Source of the DNA: Moraxella nonliquefaciens
GTDB lineage: Bacteria; Pseudomonadota; Gammaproteobacteria; Pseudomonadales; Moraxellaceae
Direction of reading: 5' to 3'
DNA: 64,000 nucleotides
NCBI RefSeq assembly: GCF_001679005.1
Contig: NZ_LXTW01000003.1
Span: 186,930 to 250,929, forward strand
Shown: one piece after another, positions 53,239 to 62,390 of the stretch
How positions within the stretch are numbered: position 1 is the stretch's first letter
How the letters are laid out: each line of letters opens with the position of its first letter
The notes under the pieces: generated by a model
The model's database searches: none
Seen by the model: only the letters and a program-made list of their open reading frames with translations
What the model was told of the DNA's origin: nothing
Position numbers and translations under genes: made by a program

Positions 53239-53934
53239 TTATTTCGCCAAATCAGACTTGCCAAGCTCATCACGCATGTTGTCAATGACTGTTTTGTAAT
53301 CATCACTGCCAAAAATTGCCGACCCTGCCACAAACATGTCCACACCTGCATCCGCTATTGCACGGATATTGTCAGCATTGACACCACCGTCAATCTCCAA
53401 GCGAATATCAAGCCCACGTTCATCTATCATACAGCGAACCGCTTGCACTTTATGAAGGGTGCCATTGATGAACTTTTGTCCGCCAAAGCCTGGGTTTACG
53501 CTCATGATGAGAATTTGGTCAAGTTTATCAATGGTATAATCTAGGTAGTGTAGGGGCGTGGCAGGGTTAAACACCAAACCGCATTTGACGCCGCTGTCCT
53601 TGATAAGCTGTAAACTTCTGTCAATATGCTCCGATGCCTCTGGGTGAAAGGTGATGACGTCCGCTCCTGCCTTGATAAATGCTTCAATCATTCTATCCAC
53701 AGGCTTTACCATCAGATGGACATCTATCGGAGCGGTGATGCCATAATCTTTTAGAGCCTGACAAATCATCGCCCCAAAGGTTAGATTTGGCACGTAGTGG
53801 TTGTCCATGACATCAAAATGCACCACATCTGCCCCAGCATTTAAGACGGCTGCTGTATCATCGCCCAAACGAGCAAAATTAGCCGATAGTATGGATGGAG
53901 CGATGAGAAATTGTTTTTTGGGTAGGATTTTCAT
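53239..53934 (-). CDS. rpe: Ribulose-phosphate 3-epimerase
   Basis: Rpe interconverts ribulose 5-phosphate and xylulose 5-phosphate in the pentose phosphate pathway. From ATG 53934 (MKILPKKQFLIAPSILSANFARLGDD, 231 residues) the TIM-barrel motifs are clear: VVHFDVMDNHYVPNLTFGAMI with metal and catalytic residues, DVHLMVKPVD, ITFHPEASEH, LIMSVNPGFGGQKFI and LEIDGGVNADNI with the second catalytic aspartate. The length is typical. Confidence 0.97.
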   Translation of the reverse strand: MKILPKKQFLIAPSILSANFARLGDDTAAVLNAGADVVHFDVMDNHYVPNLTFGAMICQALKDYGITAPIDVHLMVKPVDRMIEAFIKAGADVITFHPEASEHIDRSLQLIKDSGVKCGLVFNPATPLHYLDYTIDKLDQILIMSVNPGFGGQKFINGTLHKVQAVRCMIDERGLDIRLEIDGGVNADNIRAIADAGVDMFVAGSAIFGSDDYKTVIDNMRDELGKSDLAK

Positions 53935-54077
53935 GAGGTGATTCAATTAAAATTTGGTTTATGATAGCAGATTTTACACCAAAATGCGATTTTTCTGATA
54001 TTTCATTGCAAGTGCTAAAAGCAACTCTGCCCAAGCGGTGCAAATAGGTACAGACAAAAGGGCGATGAATATGAACC

Positions 54078-54107
54078 AAAAACGATTTGATTACTCAAAT
54101 CGTTTTT
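54078..54107. terminator. Terminator downstream of the FadL-family gene
   Basis: A perfect 13-bp stem, 54078-54090 with 54095-54107, encloses a 4-nt loop. T-tracts occur on both sides; on the minus strand it lies 31 nt after the stop of the outer-membrane protein gene. Confidence 0.9.
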
Positions 54108-54137
54108 TTTGGAGGTTTTGTTTTTGTTGTGTTTTTG

Positions 54138-55514
54138 CTATCTTTTTTGGTAAGCCAGTTTTAGACCGACCGCATAGCCATCATTGTCATCAAATTCACC
54201 CACTTTTGTGCCATTGGGCAGCTGAGCGGTTGCATCGCCGAATTTAAAGTATTTACCGCCCAGCGATACCGACCATTCTGGGGTAACGTTATATTTTGCT
54301 CCCAATCCCAAACTGTAATAGCCTTTGATGGGCCCTAGCGTACTGATGGGGTTACCTGCACCACTGTCATAACCGACACTGCCCGATACAGCCAGCTTAT
54401 CACTGACCTTTCTGCCCAAGCCAAGCTCTGCTGACCATTGGTCTTTGCTATAATTTACGATGGGTAGGGGTTTGTTGTTATTACCTGTGGCGGTTACTGT
54501 GCCGTACTGTGGTGGACGGATGGCAAAATCAGACCATGGCACATAACGCACTTTGGCACTTAACAGTGTGGTTGGGTTGATGCCTGTTTGAAAGTCTAAG
54601 TTCCAAGAATTAGGTAGGGTTGCTTTAAAGTTTTGAGAGTTTTGATAGCCAGTGACAGGAATGGTCTCAGCAATAGAACGTTCGTGGTCAATCTTAGATC
54701 GGTAGGTCAAAGCCGCTTTTAGGGCAATTTCAGGCTTATGATAAGCAACACCAGCGACCCAACCATAACCCATGTCCGCTCCAATGTTGGCATCATAACC
54801 TGTCATTGGTCCATAGGCAGCACCACGTAAATGCACCTCGCCTGTCAGACGTTGCATCTGTGGGCCGCCATAGATTTGCAAATTTTTATTTTCACCCAAT
54901 TTGGCACCGAGCAATAATGTGGCGTTTTGGGTGCGAATCTCTACGTTGGTGCCTTGACCATGTAACTCTTCGGCTTTATTTGCAATATTATTCAAAGCAT
55001 TAGAGATGAAAGCTCTGGTTAGCGTGGAATTGCCAAGATAGCCTGCCACATCCCTAGCATCCTGAGCAGTTTGAATGTTTCCCGCCATGCCAGACACCTG
55101 TTGCTTGGTTGCCGCATCAAATCTAGGGTCTCTTTGTAGGGCTGCCACAGTGGTTCTCACCAATGTCTGAGTGGTTGCATCTTTATCACTAACAAAATTA
55201 CTATTACCCTGATACTCTACCGCCGCACCCCACGGTTCATCATAGAGTACGCCCACACTAAACGTGTCATTAATGTCTGCTTTGACACCAAAACGCCCAA
55301 AATCATAGGCTTGGGCAATGTCAGAGGTTGGGTTGCCTGATATGTCCTTGCCTGAGACATCTGCATCAATATAGGTATAAACCACCTCGCCATAAGTGCC
55401 ATCTTGTAAAAATGCTGTAACGTCCTGCCCTGAACGGTCAAGACCTGCTGCACTTGCCACGCTAACTGCACTGATGGATGCAATCGCCACTGCTAGGTGT
55501 TTGTAGTTGAACAT
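54138..55514 (-). CDS. FadL/OmpP1/TodX family outer-membrane transporter
   Basis: Proteins of this family form 14-stranded barrels that bring long-chain fatty acids or other hydrophobic compounds across the outer membrane. The 458-residue precursor has a signal peptide (YKHLAVAIASISAVSVASA) and starts the mature protein with AGLDRSGQDVTAFLQDG, related to the SGFQLNEQS-like hatch region of FadL. The C-terminal half has alternating beta strands (WSAELGLGRKVSDKLAVSGSVGYDSG, GYYSLGLGAKYNVTPEWSVSLGGKYFKFGDA) and ends in VGLKLAYQKR. The substrate is not known. Its promoter region carries a 14-bp palindrome. Confidence 0.88.
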   Translation of the reverse strand: MFNYKHLAVAIASISAVSVASAAGLDRSGQDVTAFLQDGTYGEVVYTYIDADVSGKDISGNPTSDIAQAYDFGRFGVKADINDTFSVGVLYDEPWGAAVEYQGNSNFVSDKDATTQTLVRTTVAALQRDPRFDAATKQQVSGMAGNIQTAQDARDVAGYLGNSTLTRAFISNALNNIANKAEELHGQGTNVEIRTQNATLLLGAKLGENKNLQIYGGPQMQRLTGEVHLRGAAYGPMTGYDANIGADMGYGWVAGVAYHKPEIALKAALTYRSKIDHERSIAETIPVTGYQNSQNFKATLPNSWNLDFQTGINPTTLLSAKVRYVPWSDFAIRPPQYGTVTATGNNNKPLPIVNYSKDQWSAELGLGRKVSDKLAVSGSVGYDSGAGNPISTLGPIKGYYSLGLGAKYNVTPEWSVSLGGKYFKFGDATAQLPNGTKVGEFDDNDGYAVGLKLAYQKR

Positions 55515-55528
55515 AAACCACTCCGATG

Positions 55529-55557
55529 ATTATAAAATTGTATGTTGCACAACATCT
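55529..55557 (-). promoter_or_regulatory. Promoter of the FadL-family gene with overlapping palindrome
   Basis: On the minus strand TATAAT (55534-55529) has a weak -35 AGATGT (55557-55552) at 17-bp spacing. The palindrome ATGTTG-CA-CAACAT (55542-55555) lies between them and over the -35 edge, a typical place for a repressor operator. Confidence 0.5.
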
Positions 55558-55760
55558 AAAAATCCTGCCAAAATATCCATCATTCATACGACGGTATTTT
55601 ACAACTGTATAACAAATGTTTTAACAAATGTTCGCTACATGTTAAAACAAAACGCATCATAAAGCAATAGCAAAAATTTACAAAGTCTTTATTTTTTGTG
55701 ATTTTGTCAAAAATTTGTCGTGATGATGCAGTTATTTTATAAAAATCTTACCTATAATCC

Positions 55761-55976
55761 CTAATAATGCGGTGGTCTGTCCGCCAATACATCAAATGAA
55801 GCGATGGCGTCATCATCACGGCTTTTTAATAATTTGTATAGCAGTTTTAATTGGTCTTGCATGTCTTTTAACGCTCTGTCTTGTTGGGTGATGACATGAT
55901 TTAGGGTGTCTGTGGTATTGTCCAGATGGGCGATTTTGATTTGCAAATCGGTGATTTGGTCGTGAATGTCGGTCAT
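55761..55976 (-). CDS. slyX: SlyX family protein
   Basis: From ATG 55976 (MTDIHDQITDLQIKIAHLDNTTDTLN) this is a 71-residue coiled-coil protein ending RPPHY, the hallmark C-terminus of SlyX. The function of SlyX is not established. The longer frame to 56063 overlaps the divergent uup start and is less likely. It is divergent from uup, with 76 bp between the two starts. Confidence 0.88.
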   Translation of the reverse strand: MTDIHDQITDLQIKIAHLDNTTDTLNHVITQQDRALKDMQDQLKLLYKLLKSRDDDAIASFDVLADRPPHY

Positions 55977-56052
55977 TTTATTTCCCCTAAGCATGTAAAA
56001 TTTGCTATAATTGCTCCATTTTATCATTGAAAACCGATATTGAAAACAAGTT

Positions 56053-57990
56053 ATGGCACTCATTCATCTAAAAAATATATCTCTTGCCTTTGGTGTTGCT
56101 CCTGTATTAGACCATGTAAATTTTAGTCTGGATGCAGGCGAGCGGGTGTGTTTAATTGGCAGAAATGGCGAGGGTAAATCTACGCTGTTAAAGCTCATTG
56201 ATGGTACACAAGCCCCTGATGACGGTGAGATTATTATCGCAGACGGTATAAAGATTGCCATGCTTGCCCAAGATGTGCCAGACGATGATGGTACTTTGCT
56301 TGATGTGGTCATAAATGGCGATGAACACGTGGCAGGGCTGTTGGGTCAATACCGCCACTTATCAGATAAATGCACCCAAGGCGACATGATGGCGTGTGAG
56401 CGTATGACAGAGGTACAACATGAGATTGATGCGTTGCATGGTTGGCAGTTAGAACGTCATGCTCGCACCTTGCTTGACAACATGGGGCTAAATCCTGATG
56501 ATAAACTTGCCAAGCTCTCAGGTGGACGCAAACGACGGGTTTTGCTTGCTCGTACGCTTGTTGTTAGACCTGATGTGTTGTTGCTTGATGAACCGACCAA
56601 CCATTTGGATGTAGAGAGTATTGATTGGTTAGAGAGCTACCTATTGGGGCAAAATCTGACCGTGCTGTTCATCACCCATGACCGTAAATTTGTGGACAAT
56701 CTTGCCACGCGTATTGTGGAATTAGATAGGGGCAAACTCTCCACTTATGACGTAACACAAGGCGTCAAGGGCTATGCTCGCTATCAAGAATTAAAAGAGT
56801 TAGAGCTTGCCTGTGAAGCCAAATCCTTTGAAGAATTTGACAAAAAACTCGCCCAAGAAGAGGTGTGGATTCGTCAAGGCATCAAAGCAAGACGCACCCG
56901 CAATGAGGGGCGTGTGCGTGCATTAAAGGCACTTCGTGAAGAGCGAAAGCAACGCCGTGATGTGGTTGGTAACATTGCCATCACACAAAACACCACCGAA
57001 AAATCAGGAAAAATCGTCTGTGAGGTCAAAAACCTAACCTTGCAATATGATGGCAAAACGCTGGTCAAAAATTTCTCAACCCTGCTCATGCGTGGCGATA
57101 AAGTGGGTATCATCGGCAGCAATGGCGTGGGCAAAACTACCCTAATTCGTACTGTGCTTGGGCTTGATGATTCTGCCAAAGTGGGAGGTACGCTCAGACT
57201 TGGCACCAATCTTAATATCGCCTTTTTTGACCAGCTAAAAGACCAGTTGGACGGTGAAAAATCGGTTGCCCAAAATGTCTCTGAGGGCTCGGACTATGTG
57301 GATGTGAGTGGAAAACGCACACACATTTTAGGGTATTTGCAGGACTTTTTATTCACCCCAAACCGTGCCAGAACGCCTGTCAAAGCCTTGTCAGGGGGTG
57401 AAAAGGCTCGTGTGCTGCTTGCCAAAAACCTGCTAAAACCTGCCAATGTACTTGTGCTAGATGAGCCAACCAATGACCTTGATATGGCAACCTTAGAGCT
57501 TTTGGAGGAATTTGTTGCAGGGTTTGATGGCACGGTTTTACTCATCAGCCATGACCGTGCTTTTATGGATAACGTGGTAACACAGACGTGGGTATTTGAT
57601 AAGGACAAGGATGGTTGTGGTGTCATTTGTGAATACGTGGGGGGTTATCAAGATTATCTGACCCAAAAAGCACGTAAAGAATCACACAAACCCAAAGCGG
57701 ATAAAGCGGATAACGTGCAAAAGACCCAAAAACCAAAAATCACGCCACCCAAAACAGAGCAAAAACGCAAATTGTCCTATAAAGAGCAACGTGAGCTTGA
57801 TGGCTTGCCAAATGAGATTGCCAGCCTTGAAACTGAACAACATGAACTAAGTGAAAAACTGGCGGATGGTTCGCTCTTTGTTGCTGATTTGGCGTTGGCG
57901 ACCAAATACAGCGAGCGACTTGCTAAGATTGATGAATTGTTGATGGATAAACTTGTGCGTTGGGATGAGCTTGAGAATTTGGCAAAATAA
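56053..57990 (+). CDS. uup: ABC-F family ATPase Uup
   Basis: Uup is a soluble ABC-F protein that acts on ribosomes or branched DNA and affects precise excision of transposons. The 645-residue protein has two ABC domains, with Walker A GRNGEGKSTLLKL (near 36) and GSNGVGKTTLIRT (near 356) and signatures LSGGRKRRVLLA and LSGGEKARVLLA. Between them is the P-site tRNA-interaction linker (ARYQELKELELACEAKSFEEFD). The C-terminus (from about 575) is a Lys-rich linker and a coiled coil (ELDGLPNEIASLETEQHEL), the DNA-binding domain that marks Uup among ABC-F proteins. Confidence 0.95.
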   Translation: MALIHLKNISLAFGVAPVLDHVNFSLDAGERVCLIGRNGEGKSTLLKLIDGTQAPDDGEIIIADGIKIAMLAQDVPDDDGTLLDVVINGDEHVAGLLGQYRHLSDKCTQGDMMACERMTEVQHEIDALHGWQLERHARTLLDNMGLNPDDKLAKLSGGRKRRVLLARTLVVRPDVLLLDEPTNHLDVESIDWLESYLLGQNLTVLFITHDRKFVDNLATRIVELDRGKLSTYDVTQGVKGYARYQELKELELACEAKSFEEFDKKLAQEEVWIRQGIKARRTRNEGRVRALKALREERKQRRDVVGNIAITQNTTEKSGKIVCEVKNLTLQYDGKTLVKNFSTLLMRGDKVGIIGSNGVGKTTLIRTVLGLDDSAKVGGTLRLGTNLNIAFFDQLKDQLDGEKSVAQNVSEGSDYVDVSGKRTHILGYLQDFLFTPNRARTPVKALSGGEKARVLLAKNLLKPANVLVLDEPTNDLDMATLELLEEFVAGFDGTVLLISHDRAFMDNVVTQTWVFDKDKDGCGVICEYVGGYQDYLTQKARKESHKPKADKADNVQKTQKPKITPPKTEQKRKLSYKEQRELDGLPNEIASLETEQHELSEKLADGSLFVADLALATKYSERLAKIDELLMDKLVRWDELENLAK

Positions 57991-58013
57991 AAATACAAAC
58001 ACAGGCAGACATC

Positions 58014-59087
58014 ATGAATGATAAAAAATGCTGTGGAGACGTTCGCCAAAGTGATAAACAAAGCCACGCCCCACTGCCAAATGGTTCACAAATAGACATA
58101 AAAAAAATGCCTGATTTATCCGCCACGCACAAACAAACAAGCATGGCGGACAAAGCTGTATTCCAATGGGAATTTTTATTGCCAAAATACTGGGGAATAT
58201 GGCTTGTCTTGATGATATTTTTACCACTGATTTATCTGCCCTTGCGTGTTCAGTTTTGGCTTGGCAGAAAACTCGGAGAGATGGCATATCTCTTAATAAA
58301 AACACGGGTCAAAGACACGCTGACCAATCTAACCCTTGCCTTTGCCCAAAAGAGCGATGATGAAAAAATACGCATTGCCAAACAAGTTTTTGTTAATCAA
58401 GGCATTGGTATTTTTGAGACACTAAACGCATGGTTTCGCCCTAATGTCTTTAAACGCACATTTAGCATCTCAGGTTTACAGCATTTAATCAATGCTCAAA
58501 AAGAAAATAAAGCCGTGATATTATTGGGCGGGCATTTTACAACATTGGATTTGGGTGGGCGTTTATGTACGCAGTTTTTTGGGGCTGATTGTATGTATCG
58601 CAAACAAAACAATGCACTTTTGGAGTGGTTTGTGTATAATGCTCGCCGTCGTATTTTTGATGAACAAATTAACAGCCGTGATATGAAAAAACTCATCACC
58701 AGAATCAAAGATGGTAGGGTTATTTGGTATAGCCCTGACCAAGATTTTGGGTTAGAACATGGTGTGATGGCGAGATTTTTTGGTGTGCCATCTGCCACCA
58801 TTACCGCCCAAAGACGATTTGTGGGCATGAATAAAAAAAATCCGCCCGTTTTTATTGTTTTTGACATGATTCGTCAGACCCCTGATAATATCCCCAAAGG
58901 CAAACGCCCACATTATCATATTAGCCTATCGCCTATCATTGACAACTACCCAAGTGATGATGAGATGGCGGACGCACAGCGTATCAATGATATGATGGAG
59001 AGTAGCATTAAAAAAGACATTACCCAATGGATGTGGTTTCATCGACGCTTTAAAACGCAGGTGGATGGCACGAATTATTATGAGTAA
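58014..59087 (+). CDS. Lipid A biosynthesis (LpxL/HtrB-type) acyltransferase
   Basis: The enzyme adds a secondary acyl chain to the lipid A precursor at the inner membrane. The frame encodes 357 residues; the part similar to LpxL begins around FQWEFLLPKYWGIWLVLMIF (about residue 45), so a later start such as ATG 58143 (MADKAVFQWE) is possible. One membrane helix is followed by the catalytic H-x4-D in LLGGHFTTLDLGGR (near 170), YRKQNNALLEWFVYNARR and RVIWYSPDQDFGLEHGVMARFFG. The C-terminus ends in WMWFHRRFKTQ. It is 23 nt after uup. Whether it transfers lauroyl, myristoyl or another chain cannot be told. Confidence 0.9.
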   Translation: MNDKKCCGDVRQSDKQSHAPLPNGSQIDIKKMPDLSATHKQTSMADKAVFQWEFLLPKYWGIWLVLMIFLPLIYLPLRVQFWLGRKLGEMAYLLIKTRVKDTLTNLTLAFAQKSDDEKIRIAKQVFVNQGIGIFETLNAWFRPNVFKRTFSISGLQHLINAQKENKAVILLGGHFTTLDLGGRLCTQFFGADCMYRKQNNALLEWFVYNARRRIFDEQINSRDMKKLITRIKDGRVIWYSPDQDFGLEHGVMARFFGVPSATITAQRRFVGMNKKNPPVFIVFDMIRQTPDNIPKGKRPHYHISLSPIIDNYPSDDEMADAQRINDMMESSIKKDITQWMWFHRRFKTQVDGTNYYE

Positions 59088-59191
59088 ATTAACATCTTAA
59101 ACAAAATTTGCTATAATTTATCATTTATTTTTATTTTTCACGGCAAAGACAACAGACATGCCCCATTTAACATTGGCATTAAGAGAATATC

Positions 59192-60241
59192 ATGACCGAA
59201 CAAAGCACCAAACGCATTTTAACAGGCATTACCACCACAGGCATTCCCCATTTGGGCAACTATGTTGGAGCGATTCGTCCTGCCATTCAAGCGGTACAAA
59301 ACTTAGACGATGACGCTTTTTTCTTTTTGGCGGATTATCATGGCATCATCAAATGTTTTGACCCCGATGAGATTCATCGCTCCACCCGTGCCATCGCCGC
59401 CACTTGGATTGCCTGTGGTCTTGACCCCAACAAAGTAACCTTTTATCGCCAGTCGGACATTCCTGAAATCCCTGAGCTTGCGTGGATTTTAAATTGCTCT
59501 TGTGCTAAGGGTCTGATGAACCGAGCCCATGCTTATAAGGCAAGCGTGGATATCAACCTTGCCAAAGAAGACACCGACCCTGATTTTGGCATCAGCATGG
59601 GATTGTTTGGCTATCCTGTGCTCATGAGTGCGGACATTTTGATGTTTAACGCCACGCATGTGCCTGTGGGCAAAGACCAAATTCAGCACATTGAGATGGC
59701 ACGAGACATCGCAGGGACGTTTAATTTTAAATACAAAGAGCTGTTCACGCTTCCGATGGCGGTAACGGATGAAAACACGCCCCTACTGACAGGGCTTGAC
59801 GGTCGCAAAATGAGCAAATCCTATGGCAATACCATTCCATTATTTGGCGATGGCAATCCAACCATTGACCCACAAAAGGCGTTAAAAAAAGCCATCGGAC
59901 AAATCGTAACCAACTCACAAACCCCAGAAGAGCCCAAAAATCCTGATGAATGTCATATTTTTGAGATTTATAAAGCCTTTGCAACATCTGATGAGATAAA
60001 TGCCCTTGCCAACCATTATAGACGTGGTATCGGTTGGGGGGAGGCCAAAGAGATTTTATTTAATAAGATTGACGCTGAGATTGCTCCCATGCGTGAAAAA
60101 TACGCCCATCTTATGGCAAATCCTAAGGAGCTTGAAGAGATTTTGCAAATGGGAGCAGTCAAGGCTCGCCGTGTCGCCCAAAAACAGCTGGATAAAACCA
60201 AGCGAGCGATTGGGATTAGACCGCTTGCGAAGTTGAAATAA
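59192..60241 (+). CDS. trpS: Tryptophanyl-tRNA synthetase
   Basis: TrpS is a class I aminoacyl-tRNA synthetase. The 349-residue protein has the HIGH-type motif TGIPHLGNYVGAIRP (near 14-28), YHGIIKCFDPDEIH, SADILMFNATHVPVGKDQIQHIEMARDIA (tryptophan site) and the KMSKS loop LDGRKMSKSYGNTIPLF (near 205-221). Length and motif order fit the bacterial enzyme. The toxin-antitoxin pair begins 11 nt after its stop. Confidence 0.97.
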   Translation: MTEQSTKRILTGITTTGIPHLGNYVGAIRPAIQAVQNLDDDAFFFLADYHGIIKCFDPDEIHRSTRAIAATWIACGLDPNKVTFYRQSDIPEIPELAWILNCSCAKGLMNRAHAYKASVDINLAKEDTDPDFGISMGLFGYPVLMSADILMFNATHVPVGKDQIQHIEMARDIAGTFNFKYKELFTLPMAVTDENTPLLTGLDGRKMSKSYGNTIPLFGDGNPTIDPQKALKKAIGQIVTNSQTPEEPKNPDECHIFEIYKAFATSDEINALANHYRRGIGWGEAKEILFNKIDAEIAPMREKYAHLMANPKELEEILQMGAVKARRVAQKQLDKTKRAIGIRPLAKLK

Positions 60242-60252
60242 GGAAGATTGTA

Positions 60253-60426
60253 ATGATTTCTTTTGAAGAATTTTTAAAATCTGACATTCAAAAACAGCAA
60301 ATTGAGCCAATTATCCCTATGGATTTGGACAGTCAAAATCCTGCGGTACATAGATTGATTAAAAATTCTGCCAGACGAGTTATTAAACAGCACAAAAAAG
60401 AAATAGAAGCGTTAAAGGATAAATGA
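60253..60426 (+). CDS. Small antitoxin-like protein partnered with Doc
   Basis: This 57-residue protein starts MISFEEFLKSDIQKQQIEPI and has a strongly helical, basic C-terminus (VHRLIKNSARRVIKQHKKEIEALKDK). It has an AGGAAGA ribosome binding site and its stop overlaps the start of the Doc-like gene (ATGA). That size and coupling fit the antitoxin of a type II module. It is not obviously a Phd/YefM protein and I see no helix-turn-helix, so the antitoxin call rests on position. Confidence 0.65.
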   Translation: MISFEEFLKSDIQKQQIEPIIPMDLDSQNPAVHRLIKNSARRVIKQHKKEIEALKDK

Positions 60427-60815
60427 TGATACCAATCATTAGCCTTGAATTGATTGTGGAAATTCATGATAACGTCATTGATATATCAGGCGGTGTAAAT
60501 GGTGTGGATATTGGACGTTTGGCAGGTTCATTGGCACGAGTAGAACAGCAAGTATTTTATAATAATATCAATGATGTTTTTGAACTTGCTTGCTGGTATG
60601 CCGTTGCCATTGCCAAAGGACGTGGATTTACAGACGGTAATAAACGCGCGGCTTTATCTACTATGCTTACTTTTTTAGACATTCAAGGCATTACATTGGT
60701 AGAAAATTCTGGTTTAGATGACGTTATGGTAAGCATTGTGAAAAGTCAATTACCGCATGATATTTTAGCAAAAAAACTGTCTTATTATATCCGCCATTTA
60801 ATTAAAGAAAATTAA
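60423..60815 (+). CDS. Doc-like (Fic-fold) toxin with the catalytic histidine replaced
   Basis: Doc toxins are small Fic-fold proteins that phosphorylate EF-Tu and stop translation. The 130-residue protein aligns with Doc: HDNVIDISGGVNGVDIGRLAGSLARV at the N-terminus, ELACWYAVAIAKG, the Fic motif RGFTDGNKR (67-75), LTFLDIQGITL and a helical C-terminus. In Doc the motif begins with histidine (HxFxDxNKR). Here that position is Arg67 (codon CGT, one base from CAT), so kinase activity is probably lost. It is translationally coupled to the small gene before it and lies just upstream of scpA. Confidence 0.82.
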   Translation: MMIPIISLELIVEIHDNVIDISGGVNGVDIGRLAGSLARVEQQVFYNNINDVFELACWYAVAIAKGRGFTDGNKRAALSTMLTFLDIQGITLVENSGLDDVMVSIVKSQLPHDILAKKLSYYIRHLIKEN

Positions 60816-60820
60816 AATTA

Positions 60821-61732
60821 ATGAATACACCCCAATCCGATGCCTACATCCGTATTTTTGATACGCCTGTTTCATCCTTGCCTGATGATTTATATATTCC
60901 GCCCCAAGCATTTGCGATATGGCTTGAACAATTTGCAGGGCCGCTTGATTTTTTGCTGTATTTGGTCAAAAAGAACAATTTTGATTTGACCCAAACTGCC
61001 ATTTTACCGATTACCGAGCAGTATCTGACCTACATCAAAGAACTTGATGACACTTATTTTGAGTTGGCAGGTGATTATTTGCTTATGGCAAGTACGCTTA
61101 TCACCATAAAAAGCGAACTTCTGTTGCCTAAGCCCAAAATTACAGAAGAAGAACTAAGCCCCAAAGCACGGCTCATCAGACGGCTAGAAGAGTACGCCCA
61201 AATCAAAGAAGCCAGTCGCCGATTAGATAACCTAATCCGCCTAGAACGTGATGTATTTTTGGCATTTGTAAGCCTGCCTACTCGTGAAGCCATGAGAGCT
61301 AAGTTACCAAATTACTCGCCCCAAATACTCATCAACAGCTTGATTAATATGCAAATCAAGCCTGATTATCAAATGCACCACATCAAGACCGACCCTGTGC
61401 CATTGCCTGAACGTATTGCCAAAATCAGCCTAATGTTAAGCCAACAAGGCTCTGGTACATTTGTTCAGTTGCTGGATAAAACTCAGGGGCGTGTGGGTGT
61501 GGTTGTGAGTTTTGTGGCGGTGCTAGAACTGCTAAAACGAGGTCTGATTGGCTTTGCTTGCGGTGATGATGCCCTGCTAAACAGCGAGACAAACACGGAC
61601 ATTATCCAAAGTTTTCAGCTTGAGGTCATGGATGCTCCCATCTTTCAAAAGAGCAAACAAAAAGACCCGTTATTTAACATCAACAACACAGGCTTTGACT
61701 TGTCCGAGCAGACTTTATATTGGCTTCATTAG
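60821..61732 (+). CDS. scpA: Segregation and condensation protein A
   Basis: ScpA is the kleisin that bridges the two SMC heads in the condensin complex. The 303-residue protein has the N-terminal kleisin segment FAGPLDFLLYLVKKNNFDLTQTAILPITEQYLTYI (near 32-66), then ELAGDYLLMASTLITIKSELLLPKP, and a C-terminal winged-helix (VVVSFVAVLELLKRGLIGFACGDD). The order and motifs are typical. It begins 5 nt after the Doc-like gene and is followed by scpB. Confidence 0.93.
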   Translation: MNTPQSDAYIRIFDTPVSSLPDDLYIPPQAFAIWLEQFAGPLDFLLYLVKKNNFDLTQTAILPITEQYLTYIKELDDTYFELAGDYLLMASTLITIKSELLLPKPKITEEELSPKARLIRRLEEYAQIKEASRRLDNLIRLERDVFLAFVSLPTREAMRAKLPNYSPQILINSLINMQIKPDYQMHHIKTDPVPLPERIAKISLMLSQQGSGTFVQLLDKTQGRVGVVVSFVAVLELLKRGLIGFACGDDALLNSETNTDIIQSFQLEVMDAPIFQKSKQKDPLFNINNTGFDLSEQTLYWLH

Positions 61733-61764
61733 TTATCAATTATTATGAGTTATTAGGCAGCTTT

Positions 61765-62364
61765 ATGCAACACAACCAACCCTCATCCACAATCATGCCA
61801 AAGGGCGACACCGCCCATGATATCAAGCAGATTCATGCTACTGCCACAGCGTTAAGTCGCTACATTGAAGTACTATTACATGCCAGTGAGTCGCCATTGA
61901 CGGCAGAGGATTTAAAAAAGCATTTGATGGTAAGTCAAAATGAATTTGACGTGGCACTTGCTGTTTTACAAGAGCGTCTGTCGCATGGCGTGTTAACTCT
62001 TGCCAAAACCGCCAGTGGCTATCGCTTGCAAATTAAGGACTCATACAGCCACATCATTCATCAGGCATTCCCTGAACGTCAAGAAACCCTAAGCCAAGCC
62101 TTATTAGAGACCCTAAGTGTTATCGCCTATAAACAGCCTGTTACACGCTTAGACATTGAGCATGTTCGTGGTGTGAGTGTGTCTAGCCACATCTTACGCC
62201 AACTGTTTGATAAGGGCTGGATAATAGAAAAGGGGCATAAAGAGACATTGGGGCGACCTGCGTTATTGCATACCACCAAGGTGTTTTTGGATGCCTTTGG
62301 TTTGAGTGATTTAAAAGAATTGCCCGAGTTGCCTGATTTGCAAAGTTTTAAAGTGGATAAATAG
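61765..62364 (+). CDS. scpB: Segregation and condensation protein B
   Basis: ScpB dimers bind ScpA in the condensin complex. From ATG 61765 (MQHNQPSSTIMPKGD) the protein is 199 residues; a TTG at 61720 would overlap scpA and is less likely. It has two winged-helix domains: RYIEVLLHASESPLTAEDLKKHL in the first and ETLSVIAYKQPVTRLDIEHVRGVSVSSHILRQLFDKGWI with GRPALLHTTKVFLDAFGL in the second, all well conserved. It follows scpA by 32 nt. Confidence 0.93.
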   Translation: MQHNQPSSTIMPKGDTAHDIKQIHATATALSRYIEVLLHASESPLTAEDLKKHLMVSQNEFDVALAVLQERLSHGVLTLAKTASGYRLQIKDSYSHIIHQAFPERQETLSQALLETLSVIAYKQPVTRLDIEHVRGVSVSSHILRQLFDKGWIIEKGHKETLGRPALLHTTKVFLDAFGLSDLKELPELPDLQSFKVDK

Positions 62365-62390
62365 CACACATAGGCAAAATCAGACACACT

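Noticed and set aside
60253..60426. Phd/YefM antitoxin identity for the small gene before the Doc-like gene
   Set aside because: The sequence lacks the recognisable Phd N-terminal DNA-binding pattern; kept as an antitoxin-like protein by position only.
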